Shown here piece by piece: positions 63,370 through 64,000 of a stretch of 64,000 nucleotides of DNA; positions within the stretch are counted from its first letter, which is position 1, and each line of letters starts with the position of its first letter. The translations under genes were made by a program, and so were the position numbers. The stretch is taken from the NCBI RefSeq assembly GCF_027158485.1, contig NZ_JAMKYJ010000011.1; one strand, 5' to 3'. Below the pieces are notes generated by a model that saw only the letters and a program-made list of their open reading frames with translations, was not told where the DNA came from and searched no databases. Origin of the DNA: Oxalobacter formigenes. GTDB lineage: Bacteria > Pseudomonadota > Gammaproteobacteria > Burkholderiales > Burkholderiaceae_D.

Positions 63370-64000
63370 TTATGAACGACGCCACTCAGTCAGGCCACCG
63401 GGTTTGTCTTCGAGGACAATGCCTTTTTCAAGCAACTCACTTCTGATCTTGTCGGCTTCGGCGAAATTCTTCGCTTTCTTGGCATCGATACGGGCCTGAA
63501 TTTGCGACTCGATCCATTTTTCCTCGCCTTCATCGACAGCGCCGTCGCCCTGCAGGAATTGGCGCGGATCGCGTTCCAGAAGTCCCAGAACACCTGCCAG
63601 CGCTTTCAATTGCGAACCCAGTTCGGCCAAATGGGTCCGGTTCACTTCATTGGCCAGTTCGAACAGGACAGCCACCGCTTCAGGCGTATTGAAGTCGTCG
63701 TTCATGGCACTGGCGAAGCGCTTTGCGTATTCGCTGTCCCAGTCAACCGCCTGGTCTTTGACGTCAACATCTTTCAAGGCCGTATAAAGACGGGTCAGAG
63801 CATTTTTTGCATCGTCAAGATGGGCGTCGGAATAATTCAACGGACTGCGGTAATGCGAACGGATGATGAAGAAGCGAAGCACTTCGGCGTCATAGCTTTT
63901 CAGGACATCGCGAATGGTGAAGAAATTGCCAAGGGACTTGGACATTTTTTCGTTATCGACGCGGACGAAACCGTTGTGCATCCAGTAATTGACGAACGGA
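63370..64000 (-). CDS. cysS: Cysteine--tRNA ligase, 5' part beyond window
   Basis: The frame runs from the right edge to a stop at 63370-63372, giving the C-terminal about 210 residues. It reads FVNYWMHNGFVRVDNEKMSK with the KMSKS loop motif, then the helical anticodon-binding domain with MNDDFNTPEAVAVLF and a C-terminal end near KPGGLTEWRRS. The N-terminal HIGH motif and zinc ligands lie outside. CysRS charges tRNA-Cys. The stop touches the DNA glycosylase start. Confidence 0.96.
   Translation of the reverse strand, partial: PFVNYWMHNGFVRVDNEKMSKSLGNFFTIRDVLKSYDAEVLRFFIIRSHYRSPLNYSDAHLDDAKNALTRLYTALKDVDVKDQAVDWDSEYAKRFASAMNDDFNTPEAVAVLFELANEVNRTHLAELGSQLKALAGVLGLLERDPRQFLQGDGAVDEGEEKWIESQIQARIDAKKAKNFAEADKIRSELLEKGIVLEDKPGGLTEWRRS

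Noticed and set aside
1..64000. CRISPR arrays, prophage genes, integrases or transposases
   Set aside because: No regularly spaced direct repeats and no such protein families were seen in the window.

Overview
The window looks like ordinary chromosome from a betaproteobacterium of the order Burkholderiales. Several gene orders are typical of that group: cysS - HhH-GPD glycosylase - accA - tilS - lysC; surE - pcm - nlpD - rlmD; thrS - infC - rpmI - rplT - pheST - ihfA - merR; and hemX-hemY beside ppc. Base composition looks balanced by eye (not computed), lower than most free-living Burkholderiales. Together with the losses described below, this makes a member of the Oxalobacteraceae, possibly Oxalobacter, a reasonable guess. 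That placement is inference. I saw no prophage, transposase, insertion sequence or CRISPR array.

Layout. Positions 1-5.0 kb hold a YceD-family gene (cut by the left edge), a maf / tetrapyrrole-methylase pair, rlmJ, and a LysR regulator divergent from a ketopantoate-reductase-like gene. From 5.2 to 9.7 kb come a secreted MliC-like protein, aconitase (acnA) and a Sel1-repeat protein. From 9.7 to 16.4 kb, hemX-hemY point away from ppc and a crotonase. From 16.4 to 29.7 kb almost everything is on the minus strand: yciB, msrB, rlmD, nlpD, pcm, surE, merR, ihfA, pheT, pheS, rplT, rpmI, infC (ATA start), thrS and tRNA-Val(GAC).

From 29.9 to 39.2 kb lies a type I secretion / cyclic-di-GMP adhesin-control locus of Lap type: a TolC-like outer membrane protein, the LapG protease, the LapD receptor with degenerate GGDEF and EAL motifs, a small protein of unknown function, a LapB-like ABC transporter and a LapC-like membrane fusion protein. 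A convergent LuxR-type regulator with an atypical receiver follows. The large adhesin that this machinery should export and anchor is not in the window. From 39.5 to 46.8 kb are pgi, a DUF1254-type lipoprotein, transaldolase and a P-type ATPase. From 46.8 to 53.6 kb is a TetR-controlled RND efflux operon (acrR-acrAB-oprM type) with a clear palindromic operator. From 54 to 57.7 kb are trxA, rho, a rubrerythrin-like protein lacking most metal ligands, and a nitronate-monooxygenase-family enzyme. From 58 to 64 kb are usp, lysC, tilS, accA, a DNA glycosylase and cysS (cut by the right edge).

The most interesting signals are as follows. hemC and hemD are absent between ppc and hemX. rpoS is absent between nlpD and rlmD. 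The Lap locus carries a small unknown protein and a pseudo-receiver regulator but no adhesin. The AcrR-type operator is nearly perfect. The rubrerythrin-like protein has lost its ligands. Strong terminator-like hairpins sit inside the thrS-pheT cluster. I did not find a convincing wholly new multi-gene system; the Lap-associated small protein is the best candidate for undescribed biology.
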